A stretch of 64,000 bases of DNA from an uncultured Prevotellaceae bacterium (GTDB taxonomy: Bacteria; Bacteroidota; Bacteroidia; Bacteroidales; Bacteroidaceae), in contig CACWWZ010000007.1 in NCBI GenBank assembly GCA_902764705.1, forward strand, positions 18,909 to 82,908, given 5' to 3'. Position 1 is the first letter of the stretch, and each line of letters opens with the position of its first letter. The translations under genes and the position numbers were made by a program. This document shows positions 60,049 to 64,000 of this stretch, piece after piece. The notes under the pieces are model-generated. The model saw nothing but the letters and a program-made list of their open reading frames with translations, was not told where the DNA came from and made no database searches.

Positions 60049-61671
60049 ATGAAGAATCTGGTCATAATATTTGTCCTTTTGCTGACGTTGGTCTGCTGCA
60101 CCAGCGAGGCCGACCGCGAGCGTATGCGTGCCCTGCTCGACAGGGCGGACAGCATGAATAGTGCCTATATCCCCCTGACCGACGGCATCGACTCGCTGCT
60201 TCTTGACGCCACCCGTTTTTACGACCGTCACGGCACTGCCGACCAGCAGGTGCGTGCCCACTACCTGCTGGGCTGTGCCTATCGCGACATGGGCGAGGCC
60301 CCGGCAGCCCTCCAGAGCTATCAGGATGCCATCGACCGCGCCGACACTTTGAGCGCAGATTGCGACTACAAGCAACTTTGCAGAGTCTATGCCCAAATGG
60401 CACAGATTTTCTACGAGCAGGGACTTTACAGACAAGAATTAGTCCATATTGATTTATCAGTAAAATGTGCTTTAAAAGGTAAGGACACACTTGCTGCCCT
60501 AATGAGTTATGAACAAGAAAGTCAGGCATACCGTAACCTGAATATGCCTGACTCATTATTATATATATGTGAGCATGCTTCTCAGCTTTATCGCAAATAT
60601 GGCTATACCCGTTATGCCGCTATAGCATTGGTAGGCACTCTTAGTACACTTGTTTATCGCCAGGAATTTGACAAGGTCAGGAAATATATGCAAATATACG
60701 AGGCTGAATCAGGATTCTTTGATTCTCATGGAAATATCCAGAAAGGACGAGAGGTTTATTATCGAATAAAAGGGCTATACTTTCTGAATACAAATGTGCT
60801 AGATTCTGCTGAATACCATTTTCGCAAGGAGTTGCGTGATGGTAAGGACTTCAACAACCAAAATGCAGGAGCAAAAGGATTGACAGAACTTTATCAAAGA
60901 CTCCACCAGCTGGATTCGGCAGCAAAATACAGTCTCTATGCTTATGACATGAATGATTCCATGTATGCCCGTCGGGCAACAAAGGACATTGAGCGCATAC
61001 AGGGCATGTACAACTATACTCGTCATCAAGAAATAGCCCACAAGGAATCACAAAATGCAACAAAAGCAAACATTCGTTTTTTAATCAGTCTTGTTGTTTT
61101 GTTGATAGTATTTCTGGTGGCATCATGGCTATACATTGCTCGCAGGAAAGTAATCGAGAATTTAGAGCAAACGGCATCAGAACTTCACCAGATTAAAGTA
61201 GATAACTATTTGCTAAAGCAAGATGTTGTTGCCAACCAACAGCAGATTACCGACAATGAAAAGAGAATTAAGAAATTGGAGAGTAAATTAGGCAAATATG
61301 GAAAGTTGGTTTTCTTTGGTTCGGAAAAGATAGATAATAATCTAAAACTATCCCCCAATTATCAGCAAATTGAAGAGTTTGCCTATAAAGGACAGAAACT
61401 TTCTGATAGTGATTGGGACAACATTCGAAATTTGGTAAGTGAATACTATCCTGGATTCTATGATTTTCTTTTGTCCCATTTGAAGATTGATACAATAGAA
61501 TATCACATTTGCCTTCTGTTACGTTTGCATTTTAAAGCTGGCGAGATAGCTAATATGTTAGGAGTAACTCCACCCTATATTTCCAAAACCAGTACGGAGA
61601 TGATGGCGAATCTTTATGGAAAGAAAGGCAGTTCGAAGGAATTGTCCAAGGAATTGGGCAAAATAAATTGA
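60049..61671 (+). CDS. TPR membrane regulator with C-terminal HTH; composition switches inside the gene
   Basis: 540 residues. A lipoprotein-like signal ends at LLTLVCC, followed by TPR-like repeats (about 55-320, YLLGCAYRDMGEAPAALQSY), a membrane helix (about 340-363, FLISLVVLLIVFLVASWLYI), a coiled coil and a LuxR-like HTH (LLLRLHFKAGEIANMLGVTP). It likely passes an envelope signal to DNA. The first 370 bp are GC-rich like the preceding genes; from about 60,420 the gene becomes AT-rich and stays so to its end, as do the following genes. An AGGAGG stands directly before the ATG, unusually close. Confidence 0.85.
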   Translation: MKNLVIIFVLLLTLVCCTSEADRERMRALLDRADSMNSAYIPLTDGIDSLLLDATRFYDRHGTADQQVRAHYLLGCAYRDMGEAPAALQSYQDAIDRADTLSADCDYKQLCRVYAQMAQIFYEQGLYRQELVHIDLSVKCALKGKDTLAALMSYEQESQAYRNLNMPDSLLYICEHASQLYRKYGYTRYAAIALVGTLSTLVYRQEFDKVRKYMQIYEAESGFFDSHGNIQKGREVYYRIKGLYFLNTNVLDSAEYHFRKELRDGKDFNNQNAGAKGLTELYQRLHQLDSAAKYSLYAYDMNDSMYARRATKDIERIQGMYNYTRHQEIAHKESQNATKANIRFLISLVVLLIVFLVASWLYIARRKVIENLEQTASELHQIKVDNYLLKQDVVANQQQITDNEKRIKKLESKLGKYGKLVFFGSEKIDNNLKLSPNYQQIEEFAYKGQKLSDSDWDNIRNLVSEYYPGFYDFLLSHLKIDTIEYHICLLLRLHFKAGEIANMLGVTPPYISKTSTEMMANLYGKKGSSKELSKELGKIN

Positions 61672-61773
61672 TAGGTTTGAGGTAAATCATTTGTTAAATT
61701 TGAGGTTTAACATTCTGACAATCAGAAAGATAAGTCTGGTTAATTTTTAGTTAATTCTTAAAAGTCATTTTTG

Positions 61774-61804
61774 TTGCAAGAGTTTTCTTTTTCTCATAAT
61801 TTTG
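61774..61804 (+). promoter_or_regulatory. Promoter of the DUF3244/C10 protease pair
   Basis: -33 TTG (61774-61776), 20 nt, -7 TAATTTTG (61797-61804), 29 nt before ATG 61834. Confidence 0.8.
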
Positions 61805-61833
61805 CAGTGGAAAATCATTTAAATCGCAAAGTT

Positions 61834-62187
61834 ATGAAGAAATTACTATTATTTTTATTTGGTGCTTTCATTTTAAGCACAAGTGTATCAGCTCAAGAGT
61901 TGGTTCCGTTAACTGTGAGTATTATAGATGAACAACCTGTAACTAATGGTTTCCCTAGGACTCCAATTACAGCTCCTATTGTTTACATTGACGACTACAC
62001 GCTGTTGTTTGAGGCCAACCATCCTGAGTATGCCCTTAATATTAAGGATGAGAACAACAACATTGTTTACTCAACGGCGCTCTATTCCACTCAGACACAA
62101 GTCGTTCTGCCCTCAACCCTCTCTGGTGACTATCAGATTGAACTCGTCGCAGACAAATACTATTTCTGTGGATACATTAATTTGTAA
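61834..62187 (+). CDS. Exported DUF3244-like protein
   Basis: 117 residues. Signal peptide (MKKLLLFLFGAFILSTSVSAQ), then one beta-sandwich domain (about 24-117: PITAPIVYIDDYTLLFEANH, NIVYSTALYSTQTQVVLPS, YQIELVADKYYFCGYINL). The pattern matches DUF3244 small secreted proteins of Bacteroidota. It comes 46 nt before the C10 protease and after a TPR/HTH regulator. A role as partner or inhibitor of the protease is possible but not shown. AT-rich. Confidence 0.75.
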   Translation: MKKLLLFLFGAFILSTSVSAQELVPLTVSIIDEQPVTNGFPRTPITAPIVYIDDYTLLFEANHPEYALNIKDENNNIVYSTALYSTQTQVVLPSTLSGDYQIELVADKYYFCGYINL

Positions 62188-62233
62188 GAGGCTTTCAGAC
62201 AGTAATATTACTATCATAAATAAACCTACTCAA

Positions 62234-63769
62234 ATGAAAACAGTTTATATAACAATTCTGATAGGCTGCTTATTTGCAGCTTGTAATCAGTATGAGGATA
62301 GCTATTTGGTAGAAGACGACCATTATTTAAATAATACTGATGAGAATTTAGTCGGTGATAATTCATTTGTTTCAATAGAAGAGGCTACAGAGACCGCTAA
62401 TTCTTTTATGAATTCCCTTTCAAGAAAACTGGGTACAACTCGTTCGGTTCAGAATACATCTTTTAAAATTAACTCTTTGAAAGATGGAGAAAGACCAGCA
62501 ATGTATGTGTTTAATTACTCTAGTGGTGGATTCGTTATAGTTGGAGCTTCTAGAAATTACTATCCTGTTCTTGCATATTCAGATGAAGATAGTTTTGATT
62601 TGTCAGCAAATATTCCAGGAGTAGAGGAATGGTTAAAAAAGACAAAAGCTTCAGTTATATCAAGTGATAATTATAATGATTCCATAAAAAACAGAATGCA
62701 TTATCTATGGAAAAAAATAGACTCAACTAATAACATTCCGTTAGAAAAACCAAGAAGAATAATGACTCGAAGTGGTAATCCTTCCGAAGCTGAGATTGCT
62801 TGTTATTTACGTTGCGAGGAACTAATGAATCAAGCAATATCTTTGGGAGGGTATGAAGGATGGTATTTTGCCCCTTTATCTTATGCTCAACAATCATTTG
62901 CCGACGCCGGCTTTTCCGATATATATCAGAACTTGTGTTATAGTGCAGAGTTTAATCATTCGCCATTAAATGCTTCTGTTGTTGGATGGACAATTGCTAC
63001 TATAAGGGAGCAAGTTGGCCCTCTTCTTTCAACAAAATGGGGACAAGGTAATCCCTATAATAATTTATGTGACGGACATAATGCTGGTTGTGGCTCAATT
63101 GCATTGGCTCAAGTATTAAAGTACTATCAGTACCCTAATTCTTTTTCATTAAATGGATATACTTTCGATTGGAGTAATATTCCAAACTATCCCGATGCGA
63201 ATTCGGATCAAGCAGCTTTAGTTAGGCTCGTATATAATTACATCGGAACGAGTAATATGTTCGGTGCAATTTATACAACTCCAGGGGGGATGGAAGACGG
63301 AATTAGTGATTTGGGTTATTCTGTCTCAACAGGTGATGAGGATTATCAAAGAGTAGAGCAGGAAATCATGAGCGGACATAGACCTGTAATCATGTTAGGC
63401 AATGATGATAACTTGTCCATGTTACCCAATCCTTTAAGTTATATAGGGAATAGTCATTACTGGGTATGTGATGGAGGAGGCAGAAGGATAGAAAATAAAT
63501 TGTTATTTTTTACCGAATGGCAACCTTATGGTAGTGGAACTTTTGTTTCAGGATGGGGTTCTTTGGAAAGTCCTAATGATTATGGAGGAGTGACTTATTT
63601 GTGTTTACACATGAATTGGGGATGGAATGGATCGTGTAATGGTTGGTTTGCTTTTGACGAAACAAACTCTGGCAATGCATATTCTTATGATAATACATCT
63701 TTGAATAATTCAGGCAATGGTGATTTCGAGCATTCTAGAATGAATTTTTATATCTCTAGACCTCATTGA
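62234..63769 (+). CDS. C10-family (streptopain-like) cysteine protease lipoprotein
   Basis: 511 residues. Lipobox FAAC at the end of the signal. A propeptide (about 45-145, ATETANSFMNSLSRKLG, RPAMYVFNYSSGGFVIVGAS, YPVLAYSDEDSF) resembles the Spi/streptopain pro-domain. The catalytic domain has Cys286 in GHNAGCGSIALAQVLKYY and His408 in NSHYWVCDG, with NWGWNGSCNGWFAF near the end. Relatives are secreted proteases of Prevotella and Bacteroides that cleave host or other proteins. The open frame upstream of 62234 overlaps the DUF3244 gene in another phase and is not coding. AT-rich, hinting at transfer. Confidence 0.92.
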   Translation: MKTVYITILIGCLFAACNQYEDSYLVEDDHYLNNTDENLVGDNSFVSIEEATETANSFMNSLSRKLGTTRSVQNTSFKINSLKDGERPAMYVFNYSSGGFVIVGASRNYYPVLAYSDEDSFDLSANIPGVEEWLKKTKASVISSDNYNDSIKNRMHYLWKKIDSTNNIPLEKPRRIMTRSGNPSEAEIACYLRCEELMNQAISLGGYEGWYFAPLSYAQQSFADAGFSDIYQNLCYSAEFNHSPLNASVVGWTIATIREQVGPLLSTKWGQGNPYNNLCDGHNAGCGSIALAQVLKYYQYPNSFSLNGYTFDWSNIPNYPDANSDQAALVRLVYNYIGTSNMFGAIYTTPGGMEDGISDLGYSVSTGDEDYQRVEQEIMSGHRPVIMLGNDDNLSMLPNPLSYIGNSHYWVCDGGGRRIENKLLFFTEWQPYGSGTFVSGWGSLESPNDYGGVTYLCLHMNWGWNGSCNGWFAFDETNSGNAYSYDNTSLNNSGNGDFEHSRMNFYISRPH

Positions 63770-63790
63770 AATGTACATACTTTGTACATT
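63770..63790 (+). terminator. Hairpin after the C10 protease gene
   Basis: AATGTACA (63770-63777), loop TACTT, TGTACATT (63783-63790), starting right after the stop. No long U-run. Confidence 0.55.
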
Positions 63791-63852
63791 CCAATTAACA
63801 ACTTATAACCAAAACTTGCAGAACATAAAAATATAAAAAAATAGCCGTTTCT

Positions 63853-63883
63853 TTGGAAGATAAATAATATGTCAGTATCTTTG
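63853..63883 (+). promoter_or_regulatory. Promoter of the gene at the right edge
   Basis: -33 TTG (63853-63855), 20 nt, -7 TATCTTTG (63876-63883), 31 nt before ATG 63915. Confidence 0.8.
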
Positions 63884-63914
63884 CAGAAGTAATTATGATT
63901 TACGAAATAATTAT

Positions 63915-64000
63915 ATGAAAAATGTATTTAATATTGCTCCAATGGTAAAAAGTATACAACTATTTGTTATTATGGCTTTCATAACTGTTGGTATGTTTTC
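63915..64000 (+). CDS. N-terminal fragment of an exported protein
   Basis: ATG at 63915 opens a frame cut by the window edge after 28 residues. They form a late signal sequence or membrane helix (MVKSIQLFVIMAFITVGMF). The -33/-7 promoter upstream supports a real gene. Nothing can be said of its function; the AT-rich composition continues. Confidence 0.65.
   Translation, partial: MKNVFNIAPMVKSIQLFVIMAFITVGMF

Overview
The window is chromosomal DNA from a member of the Bacteroidota, most likely Prevotellaceae (a gut or rumen Prevotella-like species). Three things point there. First, at least a dozen promoters follow the Bacteroidota pattern of a -33 TTG, a spacer of about 20 nt and a -7 box TAnnTTTG. 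Second, lineage-typical families are present: BspA-like LRR protein, Oar-like TonB receptor, C10 and papain-like secreted proteases, a DUF3857 protein and OstA-like/SurA-like envelope genes. Third, plant-glycan enzymes occur (GH67 alpha-glucuronidase, CE2-type esterase, a DUF5703 glycosidase-like protein). I see no insertion sequence, prophage, CRISPR array or rRNA operon.

Layout. 0-5.5 kb is accessory and repeat-rich: a truncated C-terminus, two kinds of tandem repeat, an AT-rich BspA-like gene, a HEPN/MNT nucleotidyltransferase pair, a small tyrosine phosphatase, a small exported protein, and a 31-codon gene behind a structured leader of about 270 nt. 6-25.5 kb is core: MlaEF-type lipid ABC transporter, DUF3857 protein, lptB, trigger factor, clpP, clpX, recQ, then the run guaB - two SurA-like chaperones - OstA-like - mutL, an OmpA-family protein and tRNA-Val(TAC). 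25.6-35.7 kb holds a divergent hydrolase / radical SAM DNA-repair pair, an ECF sigma factor with a coupled membrane protein, a gene of unknown function with a long leader, the TIGR03915 partner of the radical SAM protein, a DUF1593 protein and a dus gene. 35.7-42.8 kb holds a CE2 esterase, ruvB, coaD, ybeY, a LOG protein, a U32 peptidase, a C1 protease lipoprotein and a MscS channel. 42.9-60 kb holds GH67, a run of three overlapping dCache sensor genes plus an envelope protein, a large TonB receptor, a Na/Pi symporter, a uridine-kinase-family protein, a DUF3237 protein and a DUF5703 protein. From about 60.4 kb to the end the DNA becomes AT-rich, starting inside a TPR/HTH membrane regulator and continuing through a DUF3244 protein and a C10 protease.

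The most unusual signal is the sensor cassette at 45.07-50.10 kb. It has three membrane proteins with similar extracytoplasmic Cache sensors. The first has no output domain, the second has an H-box whose phospho-accepting His is Arg and no ATPase, and only the third is a full histidine kinase. No response regulator is near. Other points: ClpP carries Asn where the catalytic Asp is expected. Heptanucleotide tandem tracts occur between genes and inside the reading frames of GH67 and the putative anti-sigma gene. GC-rich palindromic repeats have become coding sequence in the TIGR03915 gene. Several mRNAs look nearly leaderless.

Many apparent N-terminal extensions are translated promoters, so I moved those starts to the first ATG downstream of the -7 box.
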